A DNA stretch of 64,000 nucleotides from Aphanothece sp. CMT-3BRIN-NPC111 (GTDB taxonomy: Bacteria > Cyanobacteriota > Cyanobacteriia > Cyanobacteriales > JAHHGU01). The stretch spans positions 1 through 64,000 of the forward strand of contig JAHHGU010000021.1 of NCBI GenBank assembly GCA_019359765.1. The letters are read 5' to 3'. A program made the translations under genes and the position numbers. A model generated the notes under the pieces. The model did not search any database and had not been told where the DNA came from. It saw only the letters and a program-made list of their open reading frames with translations. Positions 35,986-45,059 of the stretch are shown piece by piece. The stretch's first letter is position 1, and every line of letters starts with the position of its first letter.

Positions 35986-37092
35986 TCAGAACTTCTCCCC
36001 AATGTCAATAGATCGCACTTCTGTGTTGCGCCGAATCGTAGCTTCCTGGTTAATAACACTAACCAAAGTCCAGCCACTGGTGCCAATATTTTCACCCACC
36101 TGAATTCGCTGAGTGACACCGTTGATTTCAAACAGTGCCGCAGAGCGATCGCCCACAAACACTCGCGCCAGCCTATGCTGAGTTGCTGGTGCTGTTGATT
36201 CCGGTTCCGCAGATACCTGTACGCTTGGCAGTGCCACCCGTGCCGGTCCCTGTAACTTCGGAAGGGGTACCACTGGTAGCGCTACACGTTGAGGAGATTC
36301 CGGTACTGATGCCGACTGTGAATCTGATGGGGTGGCTACGGGCGTTGGTATCGGTGAAGCATTAGGTGCTTGGGGCTGTGGATAAACTGGGATGTAGACT
36401 TTTTCCAGGCTCATCTCGCCTGGGTTAGAACCTTGACCCAGATTGCTAGGAACCAGCACCAGCGACTGATTAGGCGCTAGTTGCAAGCCAGATACCATTG
36501 CCTGCTGTTTACTGGCTTTCGCCCTGCGATCCATCGCTTCAAGCGATCGCTGCATATAGTCAATAAACTCGGCATCTTCCTTTGACTTCTGCGTATTCTG
36601 GCTTGTCGCGGAAGAAATGGGCTTTGGCCAAAATGACCAATTCCGCCCATACTTACTAGCCAACAACAAAATTACAATCCCTGCCAGAGATGTAAAAGTT
36701 ACTCCTAACAAAAGTTTGTCAAACCAGTGACTAAACCCAAAAACCTTAGTGTCAGATTTAGTTTTTTCAGGGGCGTGAGTATTTTGTTCTATCGGTGCTG
36801 GCGAGAAATGTGGGGGATTATCCGCTGGCTGTGTTAACGGTTCCTGAGGTGCCATCACTGCCTCTGGCAGCGGAGTTTGCTTTATCTGCGGAATATTTCG
36901 AGGCTGCAAGGATACATATTCTGGTTGTGCAGGCTCATTAGGCAACTTGCCGCCGTCTAGAATCTGGTCGATATCTGAAAACAACTCGTCCATCAATTTA
37001 TCGGCGGAGGCATTCACCGATTGAGGATCGAGGGGAATTTGCTCGGAAGAGGGGTCTGAAATCCTCTGGCTAGTGCGGATCTCCTGAGACAT
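35986..37092 (-). CDS. Single-pass protein with a C-terminal PilP/GspC-like domain
   Basis: 368 aa. A disordered, Pro-rich cytoplasmic region (1-115) is followed by one membrane helix (LLLGVTFTSLAGIVILLLAS, about 130-149). A Pro/Ser-rich linker leads to a C-terminal domain near 308-368: RVFVGDRSAALFEING, RIQVGENIGTSGWTLVSV. That last part resembles the periplasmic HR/PilP-type domain that joins inner-membrane and secretin parts of pilus or type II secretion machines. The link to pili is an inference; the hybrid ATPase at 7614 is 26 kb away. Confidence 0.6.
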   Translation of the reverse strand: MSQEIRTSQRISDPSSEQIPLDPQSVNASADKLMDELFSDIDQILDGGKLPNEPAQPEYVSLQPRNIPQIKQTPLPEAVMAPQEPLTQPADNPPHFSPAPIEQNTHAPEKTKSDTKVFGFSHWFDKLLLGVTFTSLAGIVILLLASKYGRNWSFWPKPISSATSQNTQKSKEDAEFIDYMQRSLEAMDRRAKASKQQAMVSGLQLAPNQSLVLVPSNLGQGSNPGEMSLEKVYIPVYPQPQAPNASPIPTPVATPSDSQSASVPESPQRVALPVVPLPKLQGPARVALPSVQVSAEPESTAPATQHRLARVFVGDRSAALFEINGVTQRIQVGENIGTSGWTLVSVINQEATIRRNTEVRSIDIGEKF

Positions 37093-37279
37093 GAATGGCT
37101 TACTCAGTAGTTACAGAATCAAAGATACTCTTTTATACCATTTATATTTTTTGGGAAGGCGCAAGGGTAAGAGTAATTGCCCTTAACTGAGATCTTCCCC
37201 CTACCCACTTACCGAAGGGGCGCACCGACGTACCCCGACCACCGACGGGATGGGGATTCTTCCTCGCCGCCTGTTAGTT

Positions 37280-37308
37280 GTCTTGACGTTCCGGCGGAAC
37301 GTCAAGAC
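37280..37308. repeat. Perfect 14-bp hairpin after mnmG
   Basis: GTCTTGACGTTCCG and CGGAACGTCAAGAC pair perfectly with one central base, 4 bp beyond the mnmG stop. It is related to the shorter palindrome at 7462-7480. A structural stop signal is possible, but no T-run follows. Confidence 0.65.
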
Positions 37309-37312
37309 TAAT

Positions 37313-39232
37313 CTAGACTAATATGCCTGCCGGGGCTGATGTTACTTGTCGATGGCGCACCTCCAGATACACCAGTAAAGCGTTGATGTCAGCTGGGTTG
37401 ACACCGCCAATTCGAGTAGCTTGACCAACTGTGAGTGGCCTTACTTGGGCAAGCTTTTCACGCGCCTCTTTAGATAGCGTCTCGATAGCAGCGTAATCTA
37501 TGTCTGGGGGCAGATGCCGATGTGCTTGACGCGAAACCTGGTCAATCTGGTGCTGTTGCCTCTGGAGATAGCCGGAATACTTGATATCAATTTCAGCGCC
37601 TTCTTTTTCAACTGAGTCTAAGTCAGGGTTACCCAGTTCATATCGCTCAAGATCGACATAGTGGAAGCCAGGGCGTCTGAGGAGGTCAGCTAAGGTAATT
37701 GAGCCTTTGATGACTTGTTGGGTGGAAGCGGCGATCGCTTTTCCTAAAGGATCGTGTTCCTTAATCCGCATTGCTTGCAGCCGTTCTTTTTCAGCGGCAA
37801 TATTAGTTTGTTTGCTTGTAAACAACTCCCAGCGGCGGTCATCAATCAAGCCAATTTCTCGACCCAGTGGTGTTAGTCGCCGATCTGCATTATCCGAGCG
37901 CAGTAGCAACCGATACTCAGAGCGACTGGTAAGCATCCGATAAGGCTCTCTCAGGTCTTTAGTACACAGGTCGTCAAGCAACGTGCCGATGTAACTGTGT
38001 TCGCGGGGGAAAACTATCATTTCCTGGCTTTGGACAAAACGAGCAGCGTTAATGCCTGCCACAAGACCTTGGGCAGCTGCCTCTTCGTAGCCGGTGGTGC
38101 CGTTAATTTGCCCAGCACAGAATAGCCCCTGAATCTTCTTGGTCATCAGTGTGGGGTAGCACTGAGTTGCTGGTAGATAATCATACTCAACCGCGTAGGC
38201 TGGGCGCAGCATAGTGCATTTTTCCATGCCAGGGAGCGATCGCAGCATTTGTAACTGCAAATTTTCTGGTAAACCAGTTGAAAAGCCTTGGATATACAGT
38301 TCGGGAATATCCCGTCCTTCTGGTTCAATAAAAATCTGGTGGCTTTCCTTATCCGCAAAGCGGACAATTTTATCTTCAATGCTGGGACAGTAACGCGGCC
38401 CCTTGGCATCCACCCAACCGCCATAGACTGGTGACAGGTGCAGATTTTCCCGAATCAGTCGGTGAGTTTCAGCCGTTGTCCGGGTAAGATAGCAAGGCAT
38501 CTGCTCTCGTTCCACCCAAACCGCTGGGTCAAAGCTGAACCACTGCACTCGCTCGTCACCAGGTTGGTGTTCCATCTGGCTATAATCCACCGACCGTTTA
38601 TCCACCCGTGCGGGTGTTCCAGTCTTCAGTCGCCCTGTTTCAAAGCCCAGCCGATTTAGAGTTTCTGTCAACCCGGTGGCGGCAAATTCACCAGCACGTC
38701 CAGCTGGCATTGACTTATTACCAACCCAAATGCAACCGCCGAGAAAAGTACCAGTTGTTAATATTACTGCTTTGCATTGAAACGCCACGCCAAAATAAGT
38801 TTCAACGCCGATAACTTCATCATTAGCACCCAGTACTAAGTCAGTGACCATGCTTTCGCGGATTGTCAAGTTTTCTTGGTTCTCCACAATCCCCTTCATC
38901 ACAGTTGCGTATTCCCGCTTATCCGTCTGCGCCCGTAATGCCCAAACAGCTGGCCCGCGTGAGGAGTTTAGCACCCGCTTTTGTAGATAGGTGCGATCGG
39001 CCATTTTGCCAATTTCTCCCCCCAGTGCGTCCACTTCATGAGTTAACTGGGATTTAGCTGGGCCACCTACTGCGGGGTTGCAGGGTTGCCAAGCTATTTT
39101 ATCGAGGTTAAGGGTTAGCAGTAGGGTACGACAGCCGAGGCGTGCTGTAGCCAGGGCCGCTTCACAGCCAGAGTGTCCAGCACCGACTACTATGACATCA
39201 AATACGTCTTGGAATTCTACTGGCGAGGGCAT
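37313..39232 (-). CDS. mnmG: tRNA uridine-5-carboxymethylaminomethyl modification enzyme MnmG (GidA)
   Basis: 639 aa, full length. With MnmE it installs the cmnm5 group on U34 of several tRNAs, using FAD and methylene-THF. The FAD-binding [13 protein letters not shown] is near residue 15. Other blocks: [65 protein letters not shown], and a C-terminal [14 protein letters not shown]. It stands alone on the minus strand, divergent from the NYN protein gene. Confidence 0.97.
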   Translation of the reverse strand: MPSPVEFQDVFDVIVVGAGHSGCEAALATARLGCRTLLLTLNLDKIAWQPCNPAVGGPAKSQLTHEVDALGGEIGKMADRTYLQKRVLNSSRGPAVWALRAQTDKREYATVMKGIVENQENLTIRESMVTDLVLGANDEVIGVETYFGVAFQCKAVILTTGTFLGGCIWVGNKSMPAGRAGEFAATGLTETLNRLGFETGRLKTGTPARVDKRSVDYSQMEHQPGDERVQWFSFDPAVWVEREQMPCYLTRTTAETHRLIRENLHLSPVYGGWVDAKGPRYCPSIEDKIVRFADKESHQIFIEPEGRDIPELYIQGFSTGLPENLQLQMLRSLPGMEKCTMLRPAYAVEYDYLPATQCYPTLMTKKIQGLFCAGQINGTTGYEEAAAQGLVAGINAARFVQSQEMIVFPREHSYIGTLLDDLCTKDLREPYRMLTSRSEYRLLLRSDNADRRLTPLGREIGLIDDRRWELFTSKQTNIAAEKERLQAMRIKEHDPLGKAIAASTQQVIKGSITLADLLRRPGFHYVDLERYELGNPDLDSVEKEGAEIDIKYSGYLQRQQHQIDQVSRQAHRHLPPDIDYAAIETLSKEAREKLAQVRPLTVGQATRIGGVNPADINALLVYLEVRHRQVTSAPAGILV

Positions 39233-39376
39233 AGTAATAGTTTAAGTGTGAGGTTTAGCTGTAAATGTTGGAGGAGATTTTTACTTCCAACTGCTTTAGA
39301 GAAAGATTTGGTAGACCTAGATGCCATACCAAACTTAATATGATTAACCAAATGCCTAGTTATCAGGTATGTATCT

Positions 39377-41227
39377 ATGGTAAGCCGCCCGCCTGATGAG
39401 TATCTAACATTCTTGGTCGCTGTTCTACAGGCAACCGCTCAGAGTAGAGGAGATCGGCAAGTAGTATATCCACTTTTGGAAGCTAACCTGGACAAGCTCA
39501 ATGATAACTTTGTTCAGCTGTTCCGAAGATGGGCAATAGCTCAGTTTACTAACGCTCCATCAACACGAGCCACAAAAATAGCAACAACTATTGTTAACTT
39601 TAGCAACCTGGTACAGGAGTTTTCTCTAGGGAAGAACTCTATCAAGCTAGAAATAGCGATCGCTGGCTACGAGGCTGCTTTACAGGTTTTTAATCAACAG
39701 GCTTTCCCACAAGATTGGGCTAGTACTCAGCAAGCCCTAGCCTCTGCTTATCGGCAACGCCAACACATTCTAGAAAGAACCATCGCTGAACTGAAGCAGA
39801 AGACGGCGGAAACTCAAATTAAACTTGAGACACTAACTGAGCCGTTGCAGCAGGAATTACTACAAACACGGCAGCAAGTCGAGGAGTTAAGGACAGCGAT
39901 CGCTCGCTTAGAGGAGTTAACCAGTAATCCTGTGCCAGCAACAGATATAACGCCCCTTGCCTCAGTACTTCAAGACCTACACTCAGCTAATCAGCCCTTC
40001 AACACAGCTATTTTCTATGATATTGAAAACCTGGTAATGGGCAATAGGCAGCCTATATTTAATTTTTCTTTGAGAGCCATCATACAAAAAGTTAAAGAAA
40101 TTCCTGGAGTTAAGCAACTCGCTATCCAATGTGCATATGCTAATTGGAGTGACCCTCGCTTAGGAAGAATGAGAAATGATATTTTAGAACTGGGTATAGA
40201 ACCTATTCAAATTTTCGGTTTTAATTCCCAAAAAAATGCAGCAGACATTCAACTTGTAATTGATGTTATTGAATTGTATTATCACCGTTTTTCTATAGAA
40301 AATTTTGTTATTGTATCTGGCGATGGCGCCTTTGCTTCTTTAGCTAAAAAGCTACACGAATATGGTAAAATAGTTATCGGATGTGCTTACGAACGGCAAG
40401 TGAATCGGGTTTTAAAATCTGTGTGTGATGCTTTTATACCTTTGCCAGATCCCCGAGAAGAAATAAAAATTACATTTTCCGAAACTAGCACTATTAAAAC
40501 AATTGCTCAGAGCGATACTCAATTAAGCCACAATAATTTTGTGGTAATAATAAGAGAAAAGTTAGAATTGCTGAAACATGAAAATGAAACAAGATCTTAT
40601 TTAGAAAAAAGTGGCATTGCTATTTCTCAAGTCCATCATTTTTTAAAAAGGCATATATCAAATTTCGAAGAACGGCGTAAACTCTGGGGCTATAATAAAT
40701 TGCTAAGTTTATTAAAAATAGCTGCGGAAGAAACTAACTTGTGCATATCCAAAGACAATATCAATTTAATTCTAAAAAAAGATGTAAACATTGAATCTAA
40801 TATTTTTTATAGGCATACTTTTTCAGCAAAGTCTCAATCATCAACGAAATATCGAGAAATTCTCAAAACTGGATACCCCCTATTTAATCTGCCACTATTA
40901 GAACATTTGAGAATGGTGATCCGCTATGCGATCAATAACAGACCAAAGGGTGAAACTTGGCAAGAGTTTGAGGAACAGTTGAGAAAGACAATAGGGCAAG
41001 AAGTTTCTAGAAGAGCGATACAACGTTCTTTAACAGCTTTAAGATCGGCAGGGTGCTTTCAAGAACAGCCGTCTCCAGAATCTTGGCAGTTACAGCCTTG
41101 CATACTAAACTCTAACTTAGAGTCAGAGGAGGCAATTTTGGATGCCTTACGAAACAGTATGCGTAAAAAATTGTTGGAGGAGTTACTGGAAATAGACGAA
41201 AGCATATTACAGGAGATTCTTCCCTAA
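39377..41227 (+). CDS. NYN-domain putative RNase with CHAT/TPR-type N-terminal module and helical C-terminal domains
   Basis: 616 aa. Residues 1-135 match the N-terminal module that usually opens cyanobacterial TPR-CHAT proteins: LDKLNDNFVQLFRRWAIAQF, IVNFSNLVQEFSLG, LEIAIAGYEAALQVFNQQAF. A coiled coil follows (about 140-185). Residues 210-360 are a NYN/PIN-like nuclease fold with acidic residues at 215 (FYDIEN), 290 (AADIQLVIDV) and 316 (VSGDGAF). Residues 390-480 and 500-600 look like winged-helix OST-HTH/LOTUS-type domains (LKRHISNFEERRKLWGYNK). It may be an RNA-cleaving effector with protein-interaction input. It is more A+T-rich than its neighbours. It is a single gene. Confidence 0.8.
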   Translation: MVSRPPDEYLTFLVAVLQATAQSRGDRQVVYPLLEANLDKLNDNFVQLFRRWAIAQFTNAPSTRATKIATTIVNFSNLVQEFSLGKNSIKLEIAIAGYEAALQVFNQQAFPQDWASTQQALASAYRQRQHILERTIAELKQKTAETQIKLETLTEPLQQELLQTRQQVEELRTAIARLEELTSNPVPATDITPLASVLQDLHSANQPFNTAIFYDIENLVMGNRQPIFNFSLRAIIQKVKEIPGVKQLAIQCAYANWSDPRLGRMRNDILELGIEPIQIFGFNSQKNAADIQLVIDVIELYYHRFSIENFVIVSGDGAFASLAKKLHEYGKIVIGCAYERQVNRVLKSVCDAFIPLPDPREEIKITFSETSTIKTIAQSDTQLSHNNFVVIIREKLELLKHENETRSYLEKSGIAISQVHHFLKRHISNFEERRKLWGYNKLLSLLKIAAEETNLCISKDNINLILKKDVNIESNIFYRHTFSAKSQSSTKYREILKTGYPLFNLPLLEHLRMVIRYAINNRPKGETWQEFEEQLRKTIGQEVSRRAIQRSLTALRSAGCFQEQPSPESWQLQPCILNSNLESEEAILDALRNSMRKKLLEELLEIDESILQEILP

Positions 41228-41472
41228 CTGCCGTGCCGGGTAATATACCTAGATAGCAGGGTAGTAGAAAAGAGTTTGCCCTTTCAGTTGGGGCAAAAGT
41301 GCGATCGCTAATTTTCGCATATTTCCAGTAGCTTGTTCGTGGTTAGCCCACAGGGTGGTATACACTGTGATGTTGAAAATTTTTATTTATAGAAAAAACA
41401 CTGACTTTATTGCCAAAATGTTGCCGATAAAGTGCATAATGCGGACAAGCACAGTTGCACATAAAATAATCT

Positions 41473-41793
41473 GTGAAGTATTTCTTTCTAGCCGACGGGT
41501 GGACTGTTGGTCGCGTGTGGGAGTTTGGTGGTCTTTGGAATGAAAATGCTTGGCGACGCAAACCGGAAATTGTGCGCCTGAATATTGGTTTGTGGGAGCA
41601 AAACGAAAAGCTTTGGCTGTATCGGGTCGAAGATGCAGTGATCATGGTAGAAGTCAAACCCACAGATCGAGCTTCCGCTAACTCAGCTAAAACGATTGGT
41701 CAAGTCGTTCTCAAACGCTTGATGGATGCTGAGCAAGCCATCGAACGATTAACGGCGGCAGAAGCCCTGTTAAATTTAAGACCTCTTGAATAA
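41473..41793 (+). CDS. Conserved cyanobacterial protein, function unknown
   Basis: 106 aa from a GTG at 41473. KYFFLADGWTVGRVWEFGG, RRKPEIVRLNIGLWEQ and VMVEVKP are recognisable from short hypothetical proteins of filamentous cyanobacteria, ending in a helix (QVVLKRLMDAEQAIERL). No signal peptide or membrane segment. No function is known. The start is not supported by a ribosome site; the gene lies between the NYN gene and psbB without clear linkage. Confidence 0.6.
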   Translation: MKYFFLADGWTVGRVWEFGGLWNENAWRRKPEIVRLNIGLWEQNEKLWLYRVEDAVIMVEVKPTDRASANSAKTIGQVVLKRLMDAEQAIERLTAAEALLNLRPLE

Positions 41794-42064
41794 TCAGTAT
41801 AGGAACCTCAAACCCGCTTGCAATCGGTTCTAACAATAGTTACACTTCTTTAGATAATCTTCATTTTCAATGTAGCTTTTTAAAACAGTGGGTCTCATCG
41901 TTGCTGTCTGTAGATGGTTAAGTGGTTGCACTCCCGTCTTCAGCAGGAAGCTGGAAACCCCAGGTGGAGAAGCCCCCGCTCAACATTAAGTTAGCGGAGG
42001 GTAACGTCACTAAAAAAGAAGCGTCGAAGTAGATACTTTAGCTATCTGAGGAGGAGCGTAGTCA
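41794..42064. other. psbB upstream region
   Basis: It ends with GAGGAGGAG, a strong ribosome site before the psbB ATG. Positions 41938-42005 hold CCCGTCTTCAGCAGGAAGC and a CCGCT/AGCGG hairpin, loosely like the right end of IS200/IS605-type elements. No transposase is present. No other gene seen. Confidence 0.35.
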
Positions 42065-43594
42065 ATGGGACTACCCTGGTACCGAGTACACACAGTCGTT
42101 CTGAATGACCCAGGGCGGCTGATTTCTGTGCATTTAATGCACACTGCCCTGGTGGCAGGCTGGGCTGGCTCTATGGCCCTTTATGAATTGGCCCTTTTTG
42201 ATCCCAGTGATCCCGTTTTGAACCCCATGTGGCGTCAGGGCATGTTTGTCCTGCCCTTCATGGCGCGTCTGGGTGTCACTAAATCTTGGGCGGGTTGGAG
42301 CATCACCGGCGAATCTGCTGCCGATGTAGGCTTCTGGTCACTTGAAGGCGTCGCTGCTGCACATATCGTCCTTTCCGGTTTGTTATTCCTGGCTGCCGTT
42401 TGGCACTGGGTTTACTGGGATTTGGAACTCTTCAGAGACCCCCGCACTGGTGAACCCGCTCTCGACTTGCCAAAGATGTTTGGCATTCACCTGTTTTTAT
42501 CCGGTCTGCTTTGCTTTGGTTTTGGTGCCTTTCACCTGTCTGGGCTATTTGGGCCTGGAATGTGGGTTTCTGACCCCTATGGTCTCACTGGTAGTGTCCA
42601 ACCTGTGGCACCAGAGTGGGGACCTGCTGGGTTTAACCCCTTTAACCCAGGAGGCATTGTCGCTCACCATATTGCAGCGGGTATCGTCGGCATCATCGCT
42701 GGTTTATTCCACTTGACAGTTCGACCTCCAGAGAGGCTCTACAGAGCTTTGCGGATGGGGAATATTGAAACCGTACTTTCTAGCAGTATTGCTGCCGTAT
42801 TTTTTGCGGCCTTTGTTGTGGCTGGTACGATGTGGTACGGCAGCGCTGCTACTCCCATTGAACTGTTTGGTCCAACCCGTTATCAGTGGGATAGCGGTTA
42901 TTTCAAACAGGAGATTAACCGGCGCGTTCAAGCTAATGTGGCTGAAGGGCAAAGCCTTACAGCCGCTTGGTCAACAATTCCTGATAAGCTGGCGTTCTAT
43001 GACTACGTTGGTAACAGTCCTGCTAAAGGCGGTCTGTTCCGAACCGGGCCAATGAATAAAGGAGATGGCATTGCTCAAGCTTGGCTAGGCCATCCGGTGT
43101 TCAAAGATACTGAAGGTCGGGAATTGAGCGTACGTCGTATGCCCAACTTCTTTGAAACTTTTCCAGTAGTTTTGACTGATTCTGATGGCGTGATTCGCGC
43201 CGATATTCCGTTCCGGCGGGCAGAATCGAAATATAGCTTCGAGCAAGCTGGTGTAACCGCTAGCTTCTACGGTGGGGCTTTTGATGGTAAAACTTTTGAA
43301 GATCCAGCAGATGTGAAAAAGTTTGCTCGTCAAGCCCAGCTGGGTGAGGCTTTTGAATTTGATCGGGAAACGCCGAAAGCTGACGGGGTGTTCCGCACCA
43401 GTACCCGCGGCTGGTTCACATTCGGTCATGCGGTGTTTGCGCTACTGTTCTTCTTTGGTCACCTCTGGCATGGCTCTCGGACTTTGTTCCGGGATGTGTT
43501 TGCTGGGGTTGATGCCGACTTGGAAGAGCAAGTAGAGTGGGGTCTGTTCCAGAAAGTTGGTGACAAAACAACTCGGAACAAAGAAGCTGTATAA
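42065..43594 (+). CDS. psbB: Photosystem II CP47 chlorophyll apoprotein
   Basis: 509 aa, normal length. CP47 is the inner antenna of photosystem II and binds about 16 chlorophylls through conserved His residues in six membrane helices. The start [19 protein letters not shown] is standard, with helix His motifs such as [13 protein letters not shown] and [15 protein letters not shown]. The large lumenal loop lies between helices V and VI, and the chain ends with [17 protein letters not shown] strong ribosome site precedes it. psbT follows in the same direction, the normal cyanobacterial pairing. Confidence 0.99.
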   Translation: MGLPWYRVHTVVLNDPGRLISVHLMHTALVAGWAGSMALYELALFDPSDPVLNPMWRQGMFVLPFMARLGVTKSWAGWSITGESAADVGFWSLEGVAAAHIVLSGLLFLAAVWHWVYWDLELFRDPRTGEPALDLPKMFGIHLFLSGLLCFGFGAFHLSGLFGPGMWVSDPYGLTGSVQPVAPEWGPAGFNPFNPGGIVAHHIAAGIVGIIAGLFHLTVRPPERLYRALRMGNIETVLSSSIAAVFFAAFVVAGTMWYGSAATPIELFGPTRYQWDSGYFKQEINRRVQANVAEGQSLTAAWSTIPDKLAFYDYVGNSPAKGGLFRTGPMNKGDGIAQAWLGHPVFKDTEGRELSVRRMPNFFETFPVVLTDSDGVIRADIPFRRAESKYSFEQAGVTASFYGGAFDGKTFEDPADVKKFARQAQLGEAFEFDRETPKADGVFRTSTRGWFTFGHAVFALLFFFGHLWHGSRTLFRDVFAGVDADLEEQVEWGLFQKVGDKTTRNKEAV

Positions 43595-43615
43595 CACTTT
43601 GTAGCAAAATGTTAA

Positions 43616-43672
43616 GAATAGTCTAATAACTAATTAAGGCAGCAATGTCTTTGGCAGCTTGTTAGACTGTTC
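43616..43672 (+). terminator. Hairpin between psbB and psbT
   Basis: GAATAGTCTAA pairs with TTAGACTGTTC (11 bp, one G-U) across a 35-nt loop and is followed by a T-rich run (TTTTCTTTTG). It probably acts as a partial terminator or RNA end between psbB and psbT. Confidence 0.5.
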
Positions 43673-43746
43673 TTTTCTTTTGACTGGTAGACTAAGAAAA
43701 GACGTGAAGTCGCGTTTTGTTAGCTGGATAAGCAGGAAATTTTGAC

Positions 43747-43845
43747 ATGGAAAGCGTAGTTTACATCTTGGTCTTGACTCTGGCTCTGGGTGTGCTTTTC
43801 TTTGCGATCGCCTTCCGGGAACCGCCTCGGATCGAGAAGAAATAG
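43747..43845 (+). CDS. psbT: Photosystem II protein T
   Basis: 32 aa: a single membrane helix ([19 protein letters not shown]) followed by REPPRIEKK. PsbT sits at the photosystem II dimer interface near the reaction centre and helps it recover from light damage. It lies 152 bp downstream of psbB on the same strand, its usual place. The gene was found by eye because of its size; length and sequence match the family. Confidence 0.97.
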   Translation: MESVVYILVLTLALGVLFFAIAFREPPRIEKK

Positions 43846-43892
43846 CTCGTGGCGCAGCAAATCGCCACAATTTTATAAATATCTGGATGTTT

Positions 43893-43953
43893 TGAGCCGC
43901 CAGGGTCTTTTCGCTTCTCCTTATTTGGAGTAGGATAGACCCGGATCGGCTCA
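43893..43953 (+). ncRNA. Structured element between psbT and nrdR
   Basis: Three nested stems in order: TGAGCCG/CGGCTCA, GGGTC/GACCC, CTCC/GGAG. No T-run follows. It could be the 3' end of the psbB-psbT RNA or a leader of nrdR. No known riboswitch was recognised. Confidence 0.4.
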
Positions 43954-44020
43954 TATTTTCGCATTTATATACATAATATTTTTTCCCCTTAGTACACCCT
44001 GCAACAAAGGACTTTAAATC

Positions 44021-44563
44021 GTGCACTGTCCTTATTGTCAGCACACAGATAGTCGTGTTCTTGAGTCCCGTTCCACGGAAGGCGGACAAAGTATTCGACG
44101 CCGCCGCGAGTGTTTGGAGTGCAAGCATCGCTTCACGACTTACGAACGCATTGAATTTGTTCCTGTTACCGTCATCAAGCGGGATGGGCTTAGGGAGTCT
44201 TTTGACCGCTCCAAGTTACTGCGGGGGATGGTGCGTGCTTGCGAAAAAACAGGCATTTCGCAAGGACGTTTAGAAGCCTTGGTGGATGAAATTGAAGCTG
44301 AATTACAGCAGCGGACTGTGCGAGAAGTCACTAGCAATGAAATTGGCGAGGTGGTACTTCAGCATCTGCGATCGCTTAGTGAAGTCGCCTATGTGCGCTT
44401 TGCCTCCGTCTACGGCCAATTTCAAGGTATCCGAGATTTTGTGGAGACATTAAATCATCTCCAAAGCAACACCGATGGGACTGAGACGCCTGAAAGTTTA
44501 CCAGCCCCTTCATCCGAGGAACCTAAAAGGGAAACCTCGGCATCTTTGATGATGCCTTCCTAA
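44021..44563 (+). CDS. nrdR: Transcriptional repressor NrdR
   Basis: 180 aa from a GTG (the first residues are HCPYCQH). A zinc ribbon at the N-terminus (CPYC and CLEC pairs) binds NrdR boxes; an ATP-cone domain (about 49-139: [22 protein letters not shown]) senses ATP/dATP. It represses ribonucleotide reductase genes when dATP is high. A disordered Pro/Ser/Glu tail follows the ATP cone. It lies between psbT and rpsA; no nrd gene is nearby. Confidence 0.95.
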   Translation: MHCPYCQHTDSRVLESRSTEGGQSIRRRRECLECKHRFTTYERIEFVPVTVIKRDGLRESFDRSKLLRGMVRACEKTGISQGRLEALVDEIEAELQQRTVREVTSNEIGEVVLQHLRSLSEVAYVRFASVYGQFQGIRDFVETLNHLQSNTDGTETPESLPAPSSEEPKRETSASLMMPS

Positions 44564-45059
44564 TTTGACCATTTTTAATTTTTTTAGGTAAAATCGCCAG
44601 AATCCCCACGTTGAAACGTTCATGCTGCACTTCATGACGCTTCGCTAACGCCTTATAGTGGGCTACACAAATCTAAAAGCTCAAAATACTATCGCCCCCT
44701 CTCCTCTTCTTGGTACTGACCTGCATAGGGCGCTCATATCGAGGCTAGCGTCACAACAGTCGAAGCGAATGGTTTCTGACCCATGGAGATCAAAAAAGTA
44801 TTCCTTGCTTGAATTCCCTAAATTTCTGCATAGGGTTATCCCCGCGTTTCCCTGTCTAAAGCGTCCCCGCGTCCTCTTCAAGCTCCCAAGCCCCGAAAAG
44901 AGTGTTAAAATAGTTTGTTTGGACTCTTAATATTCCCTATGAAATCTCCTAAAATAGGGTTCAACAGAGCAATGTAGGTGTAGGCTGCACACTTTTAATA
45001 AGTGCGTGTACATCGACAGGAGGCGTAATTACGGAGATAACCACTAGGAAACGATACGC
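44564..45059. other. rpsA upstream region
   Basis: A long leader: GCACACTT/AAGTGCGTGT forms a hairpin at 44988-45008 and GGAGGCG precedes the rpsA start by about 35 nt. The T-rich stretch just after nrdR (AATTTTTTTAGG) may mark its end. Short frames here lack support. Confidence 0.4.

Noticed and set aside
44658..44930. Open frame upstream of rpsA
   Set aside because: It has no domain, no ribosome site and an odd composition, and lies within the rpsA leader region.
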